Of a stretch of 36,601 nucleotides of DNA, positions 7,907-14,999 are shown one piece after another. Below the pieces are notes generated by a model. The model was not told where the DNA came from, searched no databases, and saw nothing but the letters and a program-made list of their open reading frames with translations. Position 1 is the stretch's first letter; each line of letters opens with the position of its first letter. Where the stretch lies: the NCBI GenBank assembly GCA_900540955.1, contig UQIF01000023.1, forward strand, positions 1-36,601. The letters run 5' to 3'. The DNA is from an uncultured Olsenella sp. (GTDB lineage: Bacteria; Actinomycetota; Coriobacteriia; Coriobacteriales; Atopobiaceae). The position numbers and the translations under genes were made by a program.

Positions 7907-9031
7907 ATGAGAGAGTTCCTTAAGGACGTGTGGATGCACGGCGGCGAGGAGAGCCGCGCCATCACCCCCGAGAACATCACGGGCGAGAAGGGACGCGCCG
8001 CCATGTCGGCAAGCCACCTCGGCGTCGGCCGCAAGGGCTCGTGCTGCGTCCCTTTGGAGTCCGGTGAGACCATCACGCTCGCGGACATCGAGGGCCCCGG
8101 CATCATCCGCCACATCTGGATGACCGTCCCCGACAAGACCGCCGCCGGCAGCTTCGTCATGCGCGACCTCGTGCTGCGCTTCTACTGGGACGACGAGGAG
8201 ACCCCCTCGGTCGAGTGCCCCATCGGCGACTTCTTTTGCAACGGCTTCGGTGAGCGCGCCATCGTCAACTCGATGCCCATCTGCGTGAACCCGACGGGCG
8301 GCATGAACTGCTACTTCGAGATGCCCTTCAGGAAGCACGCCAAGGTCACGCTCACGAGTGAGCACCCCGGGTTCATCAAGTACGTCTTCTACACGTTCAA
8401 CTACGTGCTCACCGACGTGCCGGATGACGCCATGTACTTCCACGCCCGCTTTAACCGCGAGCGCAGCACCCGCAGGGGCGTCGACTACACCGTGCTCGAC
8501 GGCGTGCGCGGCAAGGGCTACTACGTTGGCACATATATGGCCCTGTGCGCCCTGGAGCGCTATTGGTGGGGCGAGGGCGAGATGAAGTTCTTCCTCGACG
8601 GCGACAAGGAGTTCCCCACGGTCACCTCGACGGGCGCCGAGGACTACTTCGGCGGTGCCTGGGCCTTCCTCGACAGGCCGCCCCACGCGCTGCCCGAGGC
8701 GCAGTGCTTCAACACGCTGTTCGCCGGCTACCCGTACCGCTCGACGCGCGACGCCACGCGCGACCGCTTCAGCGCGGGCAAGCCGAACCCGAACCCGATG
8801 CTCGCGACCAACGACGACGCGCTGCCCAGGCACGGCCTCTACAGGTGGCACCTTCCCGACCCGATCTCGTTCAAGGAGGACCTGCGCGTGACGTTCCAGG
8901 ACCTCGGCAACGACGACATCAAGCTCTACGAGCGCGAGGACGACATCTCCACCGTCGCCTACTGGTACCAAAGCGAGCCCCACGCCGTGCTCGCCCCGTT
9001 TGCCGCAAGGCAGGACCGCGTGCCCAGGTAG
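7907..9031 (+). CDS. GH172 (DUF2961) glycoside hydrolase, cytoplasmic
   Basis: A 374-residue protein of the DUF2961 family, now CAZy GH172. Characterised members are a Bifidobacterium alpha-D-fructofuranosidase/difructose dianhydride I synthase-hydrolase and exo-acting D-arabinofuranosidases. Family features seen are ITLADIEGPGIIRHIWMT, YWDDEETPSVECPIGDFF, then GEGEMKFFLDGD and STGAEDYFGGAW. The last two supply the probable catalytic glutamates (Glu225, or less likely Glu223, and Glu245). No signal peptide or membrane segment is present, so it acts inside the cell. It starts 10 bases after the EIIA gene, and a fructokinase-like ROK gene follows. The setting suggests cleavage of an imported, possibly phosphorylated, fructofuranoside or related furanoside. 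The substrate is inferred, not shown. Confidence 0.88.
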   Translation: MREFLKDVWMHGGEESRAITPENITGEKGRAAMSASHLGVGRKGSCCVPLESGETITLADIEGPGIIRHIWMTVPDKTAAGSFVMRDLVLRFYWDDEETPSVECPIGDFFCNGFGERAIVNSMPICVNPTGGMNCYFEMPFRKHAKVTLTSEHPGFIKYVFYTFNYVLTDVPDDAMYFHARFNRERSTRRGVDYTVLDGVRGKGYYVGTYMALCALERYWWGEGEMKFFLDGDKEFPTVTSTGAEDYFGGAWAFLDRPPHALPEAQCFNTLFAGYPYRSTRDATRDRFSAGKPNPNPMLATNDDALPRHGLYRWHLPDPISFKEDLRVTFQDLGNDDIKLYEREDDISTVAYWYQSEPHAVLAPFAARQDRVPR

Positions 9032-9058
9032 GGTTGCTTCGAAACAAGCCAACGCTAT

Positions 9059-9097
9059 GGGCGCCCGCGGTTGACCATGGCTGCGGGCGCCCCTTTT
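9059..9097 (+). terminator. Intercistronic terminator/attenuator hairpin
   Basis: Bases 9059-9070 pair with 9081-9092 (12 bp with one G-U pair, loop of 10), followed by C and TTTT. It lies between the GH172 stop and the ribosome site of the ROK kinase. It looks like a rho-independent terminator that could lower kinase expression relative to the PTS genes. Confidence 0.7.
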
Positions 9098-9110
9098 CAA
9101 GGAGGAACAC

Positions 9111-9995
9111 ATGAGCGAAAAGCAAATGAGGCTCGGCGCCCTCGAGGCCGGCGGGACCAAGATGGTCTGCGCCGTGGTGTCCGGCGACGGCGAGGTCCTC
9201 GACCGCATGGAGACCCCGACGCTTGCGCCCGCCGAGACCGTCCCACAGATGATCGAGTGGTTCGCGGCCCGCGACGTGGACGCGCTGGGCATCGGCGCCT
9301 TCGGCCCGACCTGCGTCGACCCCGCCGACGAGCGCTACGGCTCCATCCTCCAGACGCCTAAGCTAGCGTGGCGAGGCTATAGTCTTCGCGCCGCGTTCGC
9401 CGGTACCCTCGGCGTGCCGGTGGCCTACGACACGGACGTGAACGTCGCCTGCCTCGGCGAGGCGGTCTTCGGCTGCTGCAAGGGGCTCGAGGACGCCGTC
9501 TACGTGACCATCGGCACCGGCGTGGGCGCGGGCGTCATGTGCGCGGGCAGGCTCCTTCACGGCATGCTGCATCCCGAGGCCGGCCACATGTTGGTAAGGA
9601 CCCGTCCCGCCGAAGAGGGGCGCTGTGTCTGCCCGAGCCACGCGAGCTGCCTCGAGGGCCTCGCCTCCGGCCCCGCCATCGCCGCGCGCTGGGGAAAGCC
9701 CGCGGTCGAGCTCGCGGACAACGACGAGGTGTGGGAGCTCGAGGGTGATTACCTGGGGCAGATGTGCGCGAACCTCGTGCTCATGTACTCGCCTCGCCGC
9801 ATCGTCCTCGGCGGCGGCGTGATGCACCAGGAGCAGCTCTACGGCATCGTCCGCAAGAAAACTCTCGAGTATTTGGGCAGCTACATCCAGACCTCCGAGC
9901 TTGAGGACATGGAGAGCTACATCTGCGCCCCGGGCTGCGGCGGCGACCAGGGGATCCTTGGCGCAGCAGAGCTGGCAAGAAGGGCGCTTGCGTAG
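9111..9995 (+). CDS. ROK family sugar kinase, fructokinase-like
   Basis: A 294-residue ROK kinase. It starts with the phosphate-binding motif LGALEAGGTKMVCAV. The sugar pocket includes IGAFGP and YDTDVNVA with catalytic base Asp109, then IGTGVGAGV. A cysteine/histidine cluster (HPEAGH, later CVCPSHASCLEG) is the ROK zinc site. The overall pattern, especially GSILQTPKLAW and CLEGLASGPAI, resembles ROK fructokinases (Bacillus GmuE/YdhR and ScrK type) more than glucokinases. It would convert free fructose, or possibly mannose, to the 6-phosphate. The ATG at 9111 follows AAGGAGGAAC. It lies downstream of the GH172 gene, separated by a terminator-like hairpin, so it can use the sugar released by that enzyme. 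Confidence 0.87.
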   Translation: MSEKQMRLGALEAGGTKMVCAVVSGDGEVLDRMETPTLAPAETVPQMIEWFAARDVDALGIGAFGPTCVDPADERYGSILQTPKLAWRGYSLRAAFAGTLGVPVAYDTDVNVACLGEAVFGCCKGLEDAVYVTIGTGVGAGVMCAGRLLHGMLHPEAGHMLVRTRPAEEGRCVCPSHASCLEGLASGPAIAARWGKPAVELADNDEVWELEGDYLGQMCANLVLMYSPRRIVLGGGVMHQEQLYGIVRKKTLEYLGSYIQTSELEDMESYICAPGCGGDQGILGAAELARRALA

Positions 9996-10025
9996 CTTGC
10001 GCGCTCTCCGCCATGCGAAGCATCC

Positions 10026-10077
10026 AAAAGGCGAGCGCTTCTTGCCGATCTGACGGCAAGAAGCGCTCGCCTTTTTT
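10026..10077. terminator. Strong bidirectional terminator
   Basis: A perfect 22 bp stem (10026-10047 with 10054-10075), loop of 6 bases, flanked by A and T tracts on both sides. It serves the converging ROK kinase and DegV genes. Confidence 0.93.
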
Positions 10078-10112
10078 GCTCTTGTTTTTACGGGACGGGG
10101 TTCCCGCTCCTG

Positions 10113-10973
10113 CTAGAGCCCCTGTACCGCCACGCCCACGAGGTTGGGGCCCGTGTGGACCAGAAGCGCGGGGCTGATGTCGGAGCGGACGACCTCCACC
10201 GCGTTGGCCACGCGCTCGCGCAGCGCCTGCTCCATACGTTCGTAGAGGTCGGCGCAGGCCGAGGTGCAGCTCACTGCCAGGCGCACCTTGGGGTGCTTCT
10301 GGGCGATGGCGGCGATGAGCTTGACCTCGGTGTCGAGCGCGCGGTCCCAGCCACGGGCCTTCTTCGCGATGACGTAGTGGCCCTCCTCGTTGCAGGTGAG
10401 GACGGGCTTGATGTTGAGCACGCTGCCCAGGCGGTAGATAGCCTCGGTGATGCGGCCGCCCTTCCTGAGGTACTCGAGGTCGCGCACGGTGAAGAAGACA
10501 TCGGTGTTGCGCGCGACCAGCGTGAGGGTCTGCTCGAGGTCGCAGAAGGGGACGCCTGCCTCGATCTGGCGCACGGCCTCCATGACCACGAGGCCGGCGG
10601 CGACGCCGATCTCCAGGGTGTCGATGACGATCACGGGGAAGTCGTCCATCGTGCGGGCGACCATGCGAACCGTGTCGCAGGTGGCCGAGAGCCCCGACGA
10701 GATGCTCACGAACACGGCCGCCTTGTACCCGTCCGCCTTGGCGCGGGCGAGCTCGTCGGCGATGCGCTCGGGGGAGGGCAGCGAGGTCTTCGGAATCTCC
10801 TGCTCGAAGCGGCGGACCACCTCTTCGGTCGAGATGTCGACGCCGCTCTCATACGACGTGCCGTCGGAGTAGTTGATGCGCAGGGGCACCACGCGGACAT
10901 CGTGCGCCGCCGCGAAGTCGGCGGGGCAGTCTGAGCCGGTATCGGTAAGAACGGCGATGCGCTGGTCGTTCAT
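10113..10973 (-). CDS. DegV family fatty-acid-binding protein
   Basis: A 286-residue DegV/FakB-type protein. These bind a long-chain fatty acid and, in Firmicutes, present it to the kinase FakA for entry into phospholipid synthesis. The N-terminus has VLTDTGSDCP, with the conserved Thr/Asp/Ser, and residues 90-105 have SISSGLSATCDTVR, the second ligand-contacting segment. LEYLRKGGRI is also a family hallmark. It is cytosolic with no signal sequence. A ribosome site (AGGGAGAAG) precedes the ATG at 10973. It stands alone, divergent from the DUF1836 gene and convergent with the ROK kinase; no FakA gene lies in the window. Confidence 0.92.
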   Translation of the reverse strand: MNDQRIAVLTDTGSDCPADFAAAHDVRVVPLRINYSDGTSYESGVDISTEEVVRRFEQEIPKTSLPSPERIADELARAKADGYKAAVFVSISSGLSATCDTVRMVARTMDDFPVIVIDTLEIGVAAGLVVMEAVRQIEAGVPFCDLEQTLTLVARNTDVFFTVRDLEYLRKGGRITEAIYRLGSVLNIKPVLTCNEEGHYVIAKKARGWDRALDTEVKLIAAIAQKHPKVRLAVSCTSACADLYERMEQALRERVANAVEVVRSDISPALLVHTGPNLVGVAVQGL

Positions 10974-11108
10974 GTGCTTCTCCCTAGGTCCTTGGACCGT
11001 GACGGTCGGGGTAAAACCTCTTTAGTCTATGATAACCGCACACATGGTTTTTAATACTAGATGCGTCGATTCCGGACAAATCACCTGATTCATTGCGAGG
11101 GGATGCCC

Positions 11109-11723
11109 ATGGGCACCAAACAGGCCGAGAAGTACGCCGAGGGCGCGGGCCAAATCGCTCCGTACGACCCGCAGGCGCGCGCCGGGGCGCTCGCTGAGTA
11201 CATGTCCTCCGTGCACATCTACCGTATTGACGAGCTCCCGCGCATCGAGCTGTACCTCGACCAGGTCATAACTCTTGTCTGCGACGAGCTCGCCTTCATG
11301 TGCCTGCCCGACGAGCAGACCCTCACCGGGTCCATGGTCAACAACTACGTCAAGCAGCGGCTCGTCTGCGCGCCAAAGCGTAAGCGCTACACGCGCCGGC
11401 ACGTGGCGAGCCTGCTGTTCATCTGCGCCTTCAAGCGCGTGTACTCGATTGCACAGCTCCAGCGAATCATGGGTATGATTGAAGAAGCGCACGTCGATGC
11501 GGGCGCGCTGTACGACGAGGTCGTCTCGGCCCTCGAGTGCGCGCTCGCCGAGCAGTTCGCCGTGGGGCCCGACTTCGTCGCCCCCGTCGTGGAGCCCACC
11601 ATCCGGCCCCTCGACGAGGCCGGCCGCAAGGTGGCCCCGGGGCTCGCCCGCGTGCTCGAGGCCGCCGTCGCGTCGCTCGCGGCAAAGGTGTACGTCGAAC
11701 AAACCCTGGCGCTCGCCGATTAA
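11109..11723 (+). CDS. DUF1836 domain protein, possible HTH regulator
   Basis: A 204-residue protein with a DUF1836 domain over about residues 30-150. Visible family features are ELPRIELYLDQVITLV, LTGSMVNNYVKQRLV and KRKRYTRRHVASLLFIC. The asparagine/lysine-rich core after a short helix pair resembles a MerR-like helix-turn-helix, so DNA binding is plausible but unproved. In-frame ATGs occur at 11103 and 11109; the GAGGGG site at 11097-11102 gives proper spacing only for 11109. It lies 32 bases before nhaA on the same strand, so it may be co-transcribed with, or control, the antiporter. Confidence 0.82.
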   Translation: MGTKQAEKYAEGAGQIAPYDPQARAGALAEYMSSVHIYRIDELPRIELYLDQVITLVCDELAFMCLPDEQTLTGSMVNNYVKQRLVCAPKRKRYTRRHVASLLFICAFKRVYSIAQLQRIMGMIEEAHVDAGALYDEVVSALECALAEQFAVGPDFVAPVVEPTIRPLDEAGRKVAPGLARVLEAAVASLAAKVYVEQTLALAD

Positions 11724-11755
11724 GGAGGCGTGTCGCCTAGAAGAGAAAGGCGATC

Positions 11756-13153
11756 ATGCCCAACAGCACGAACAGCAAGACCTTGACCAGCATTTACGAG
11801 GAGCCCGCCGTCATCAAGCGGACCCAGCGCCGAAGCGCGCTCGAGGAGGTGACCTCCAACGGAACCGTCGCGGCCGCCGTGATGGTGGGGGCCGCGCTCC
11901 TTGCCCTCGTCGTGGCCAACAGCCCTGCCTACGAGGCCGTCGAGCATTTCCTCGTCCAGCCGCTCACCTTCGGCTTCGGGTCCTTTTTCGCCTCAATCTC
12001 GGTCGAGGCCGTGGTCAACGACTTCCTCATGGCCATATTCTTTCTCCTCGTGGGAATCGAGCTCAAGTACGAGATGACGGTCGGCCAGCTCCGCCGCCCG
12101 CGCCAGGCGGCGCTCCCCATGCTCGCCGCGGTCGGCGGCGTCGCGGTGCCCGCCCTCATCTACCTGTTGTTCAACGCGGGCGGGCAGGCCAACGGCTGGG
12201 CCATCCCCATCGCGACCGACATCGCCTTCGCGCTCGGCGTGGCGTCGCTGCTCGGCGACAGCATCTCGCCGGAGACCAAGGTCTTCTTCCAGACGCTCGC
12301 CATCGCCGACGACATCCTGGCCATCGTGGTCATCGCCGTCGCGTACGGCCAGGCGCCCGACATCGCCTGGTGCGCCGCCGCGGCCATCGTGGTCGTGGTG
12401 CTCTGGGCACTCAACCGCGCGAAGGTCTACTCGCTCAAGCCCTACGCCCTCGTCGGCTTCGTCCTGTGGGTGTGCATGTACAACTCCGGCATCCACGCCA
12501 CGCTCGCCGGCGTCATCCTCGGGTTTGCCCTGCCCGCCCAGTCCGACGTCAAGCTTAGCGAGTTCGGCGCGTGGCTCGGCCGCCGCGCCCAGGTGCTCGA
12601 AGACCGCTACGACGACGACCGCCACGTCCTTGGCCAGCACTCCTTCACTGAGGGTGCCCTTCGCGTCGAGCGTGTCGTCCACCACGTCACGCCGCCGCTG
12701 GAGCGCATGGAGCACTACATCAGCGTGCCGGTGAACTTCCTTATCCTGCCCATCTTCGCCTTCGTCAACGCGCAGCTGCACCTCGTGGGCACCGACTTCG
12801 GGACCATCGTCGCCGATCCGGTCGCGCTCGGCGTGTACTTCGGTGCCGTCTTCGGCAAGCCGCTCGGCATCTTCCTCGTGACGTTCCTTCTGGTAAAGAT
12901 CGGCTTCGCCAAGCTTCCCCAGAACATGGACTGGCTCCAGGTCGGCGCCGTGGGCATTTTGGGCGGCCTCGGCTTCACCATGTCGATCCTCATCAGCGGC
13001 CTGGCCTTTGCCGAACCGGGCGAGGTGCTCGCTGCCAAGTGCGCCATCCTGCTCGGCTCCGTGACGTCGGCCGCGCTCGGCATCATCTTCGTCAAGGTGG
13101 CCACCGCCAGGCGCGGCGGCAATGCCGATGACGTTGAGGAGGTCTCCGCATAG
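11756..13153 (+). CDS. nhaA: Na+/H+ antiporter NhaA
   Basis: A 465-residue, about twelve-helix antiporter that exports Na+ (or Li+) in exchange for protons. Family landmarks seen are FLLVGIELKYEMTVG, PIATDIAFALGV, and the ion-binding pair Asp185-Asp186 in AIADDILAIV. Lys368 in FGKPLGIF corresponds to the conserved Lys300 of E. coli NhaA. The protein is about 75 residues longer than the E. coli one. Part of this is a charged cytosolic loop (about 265-315, rich in Asp, Arg and His, with EDRYDDDRH) before LERMEHYISVPVNF. Actinobacterial NhaA proteins often carry such extra segments. The start follows AAGAGAAAGG. It is probably cotranscribed with the DUF1836 gene. Confidence 0.95.
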   Translation: MPNSTNSKTLTSIYEEPAVIKRTQRRSALEEVTSNGTVAAAVMVGAALLALVVANSPAYEAVEHFLVQPLTFGFGSFFASISVEAVVNDFLMAIFFLLVGIELKYEMTVGQLRRPRQAALPMLAAVGGVAVPALIYLLFNAGGQANGWAIPIATDIAFALGVASLLGDSISPETKVFFQTLAIADDILAIVVIAVAYGQAPDIAWCAAAAIVVVVLWALNRAKVYSLKPYALVGFVLWVCMYNSGIHATLAGVILGFALPAQSDVKLSEFGAWLGRRAQVLEDRYDDDRHVLGQHSFTEGALRVERVVHHVTPPLERMEHYISVPVNFLILPIFAFVNAQLHLVGTDFGTIVADPVALGVYFGAVFGKPLGIFLVTFLLVKIGFAKLPQNMDWLQVGAVGILGGLGFTMSILISGLAFAEPGEVLAAKCAILLGSVTSAALGIIFVKVATARRGGNADDVEEVSA

Positions 13154-13209
13154 GGGCCAAGTTGTCCCGCGCAAGGAGTATTCTCTAGTGAGCACGTGAA
13201 GCGATGAAG

Positions 13210-13228
13210 GCGGGCGGCGCTCGCCCGC
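13210..13228 (+). other. Leader hairpin upstream of amaP
   Basis: Bases 13210-13216 pair with 13222-13228 (7 bp, all G-C, loop of 5). It lies between nhaA and the ribosome site of the next gene and has no T tract, so it is more likely a leader structure than a terminator. Confidence 0.4.
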
Positions 13229-13249
13229 GGATATAAGGAGAAAGCGCCC

Positions 13250-13906
13250 ATGAGCGGTTTCAAGAGATTATGCAAGGTCGTGTTCGCGCTGGCGGGGCTC
13301 TTCTCGCTGGGCGCCCTCGGCCTCACCTGGCTGGGCCCGTGGCGCGACGTCGCGAGCGCCCTTATGGTGGTCGACGGCTACTGGTACGCGCTGCAGGCGT
13401 GCTTTGCCGTGACGGCCATCGGCCTCGTCGTCATGCTGTTCCAGGGGCTCTTTGCCCGCAAGACGCGCACCGTCCAGGTGGCCACCGTCGACGGGGGCGC
13501 CATCACCGTCACGCGCGAGGCCATCGCCAGCCAGGCCGAGCACATCGTCGAGGCCGACGGCACCTGCACTGCGTCGCGCGTTCACGTGGACGCCAAGCCC
13601 CGCGGCCACGTGCGCGTCGCCGTCCGCGTGCTCCCGCACGAGACGACCGACGTCGTGGTTAAGGGCGCCCAGCTCCACGAGGAGCTCATGCAGGGCCTCT
13701 CGGCCGTGTGCGGCAATACCGTCGAGGACGTGAGCCTCGAGTTCGTCGAGCCGCGCTCCTACACCGACGCCCGCGCCGGCGCGGGCGAGGACGACTTCGC
13801 CAACGCCGCCGTCGAGGACGTCGCCGAGGCGGAGCAGAACGAGGCTGCCCCGGCGGATTCCACCAGCGAGATCACGGTGCCCATGGGCACCTCCAGGGAG
13901 GGTTAA
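13250..13906 (+). CDS. amaP: Alkaline shock response membrane anchor protein AmaP
   Basis: A 218-residue membrane protein with two N-terminal helices (about residues 8-30 and 43-65), followed by a soluble domain with VTREAIASQAEHIVEAD and VHVDAKPRGHVRVAVRVLP, as in AmaP, which anchors Asp23 to the membrane in Staphylococcus. The C-terminus (after about 180) is acidic and looks disordered. A TAAGGAGAAAG site precedes the ATG at 13250. It is the first gene of a three-gene set with DUF2273 and Asp23 proteins, three bases from the next. The set is linked to envelope or alkaline stress in other bacteria; the exact role here is unknown. Confidence 0.85.
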   Translation: MSGFKRLCKVVFALAGLFSLGALGLTWLGPWRDVASALMVVDGYWYALQACFAVTAIGLVVMLFQGLFARKTRTVQVATVDGGAITVTREAIASQAEHIVEADGTCTASRVHVDAKPRGHVRVAVRVLPHETTDVVVKGAQLHEELMQGLSAVCGNTVEDVSLEFVEPRSYTDARAGAGEDDFANAAVEDVAEAEQNEAAPADSTSEITVPMGTSREG

Positions 13907-13909
13907 CGA

Positions 13910-14287
13910 ATGTCTGACGATAAGCGCGCCCCGCGCGCACGCGTGGAGGCGGAAAGCCGCGACGACGCGGTTGAGGCCGACGCGCACATCATCGACGACG
14001 AGGCCGACGCGCGCAAGAAGGCTTCCGGCGCCTCTGCCGGCGAGTCGTTCCGCGACGCCGGGCAGGCCGTAAGCGGCTGGGTGTCGCGCACGTTCCCCGG
14101 CCACGAGAACGCGTTTTGGGGCGGCGTCGCCGGCCTGGCCATCGCGCTGCTCGTGTTTTGGGTGGGCGTCTTCCGTGCGCTCGCCGTCGCCGCGCTCGTG
14201 TTTATCGGCGTCGCCTTGGGCCAGGTGGCCGACGGCGACCCGAAGATCATCAACCTGATCAGGCGCTTCTTCACGTCAAACAACTAG
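13910..14287 (+). CDS. DUF2273 small membrane protein
   Basis: A 125-residue protein. The first about 70 residues are charged and low-complexity (many Asp, Glu, Arg, Ala). They are followed by two hydrophobic helices (about 70-88 and 90-108) with WGGVAGLAIALLVFWVG and a short basic end (IRRFFTSNN). The hydrophobic pair with a conserved glycine matches DUF2273, a family found next to Asp23/AmaP genes. Usual members are only about 60-80 residues, so the long acidic/basic N-terminal extension is an addition. The gene starts three bases after amaP and is translated from an AGGGAGG site. Function is unknown beyond its partnership. Confidence 0.82.
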   Translation: MSDDKRAPRARVEAESRDDAVEADAHIIDDEADARKKASGASAGESFRDAGQAVSGWVSRTFPGHENAFWGGVAGLAIALLVFWVGVFRALAVAALVFIGVALGQVADGDPKIINLIRRFFTSNN

Positions 14288-14294
14288 CAACCGT

Positions 14295-14311
14295 GCGGGC
14301 CGAAGGCCCGC
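14295..14311 (+). other. Intercistronic hairpin before asp23 gene
   Basis: GCGGGCC (14295-14301) and GGCCCGC (14305-14311) form a tight 7 bp stem with a GAA loop, placed right before the ribosome site of the Asp23-type gene. It lacks a T tract; RNA stabilisation or processing is more likely than termination. Confidence 0.5.
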
Positions 14312-14328
14312 AAGAGAGCGAGGTTCCC

Positions 14329-14859
14329 ATGAGCATTTCCGACAACGCCGAGGTCCAGAAGGTTGTCGAGGCCGTCGAGCCCGAGGTCGCCGACCTCGAC
14401 GAGCTCGCCGCCACCGCCGGCACCGACATCGACCTGGCCTCCGGCGAGGACGACGACGAGGACTCCGAGGACTCCCTCACCTTCTCCAACGGCGTCATCG
14501 AGAAGATCGTCGCGCTGGCCATGCGCGAGGTCCCCGGCGTCGTCGGCATGAAGGGCAGCTGGTTCAACCGCGTGCAGGACGCCTTCGGCGCCTCCGACTC
14601 CACCAAGGGCGTCACCGTCGAGGTCACGCCCGAGAGCGCCGTGCGCGTGAACATCAGCGTCCTCATCGAGTACGGCGCCTACGCGCCGCAGGTCTTTGAG
14701 GATGTAAAGAAGGCCGTGGTCAAGCAGGTCACCGGCATGACCGGCCTCGAGGTCGCGGGCGTCAACCTGCGCATCGAGGACGTCCTCACCCCCGAGGAGT
14801 TCGACCAGTCCCGCAAGGAGCCGAAGGACGACGAGGCCGAGGAGGCCGACGCCGAGTAG
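14329..14859 (+). CDS. Asp23/Gls24 family envelope stress response protein
   Basis: A 176-residue Asp23/Gls24 protein. The N-terminal about 45 residues are strongly acidic (EDDDEDSEDS). The family domain follows: FSNGVIEKIVALAMREVPGV (about 49-68) and then VTVEVTPESAVRVNISVLIEYG and VKKAVVKQVTGMTGLEVAGVNLRIEDV. The C-terminal tail is again acidic. In Firmicutes Asp23 is an abundant protein lying under the membrane and held there by AmaP; loss triggers a cell-wall stress response. The gene is the last of the amaP-DUF2273-asp23 unit, and a terminator follows at once. Confidence 0.93.
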   Translation: MSISDNAEVQKVVEAVEPEVADLDELAATAGTDIDLASGEDDDEDSEDSLTFSNGVIEKIVALAMREVPGVVGMKGSWFNRVQDAFGASDSTKGVTVEVTPESAVRVNISVLIEYGAYAPQVFEDVKKAVVKQVTGMTGLEVAGVNLRIEDVLTPEEFDQSRKEPKDDEAEEADAE

Positions 14860-14881
14860 GCGAGGGGCTATACACCTATGG

Positions 14882-14922
14882 AAGCGGGCTTCTTGCCGAG
14901 TAAGGCGAGAAGCCCGCTTTGT
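14882..14922 (+). terminator. Terminator after the asp23 operon
   Basis: Bases 14882-14897 pair with 14904-14919 (16 bp with one G-U pair, loop GAGTAA), followed by a short T-rich stretch. It closes the amaP-DUF2273-asp23 unit. Confidence 0.82.
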
Positions 14923-14999
14923 CTGTGCAGGTCGCCTGTGGCCGCAAGGCAGCCTTCTCGTGAGACAATGACGTCTGTCGCAACCAGCTAAGGAGTTCT

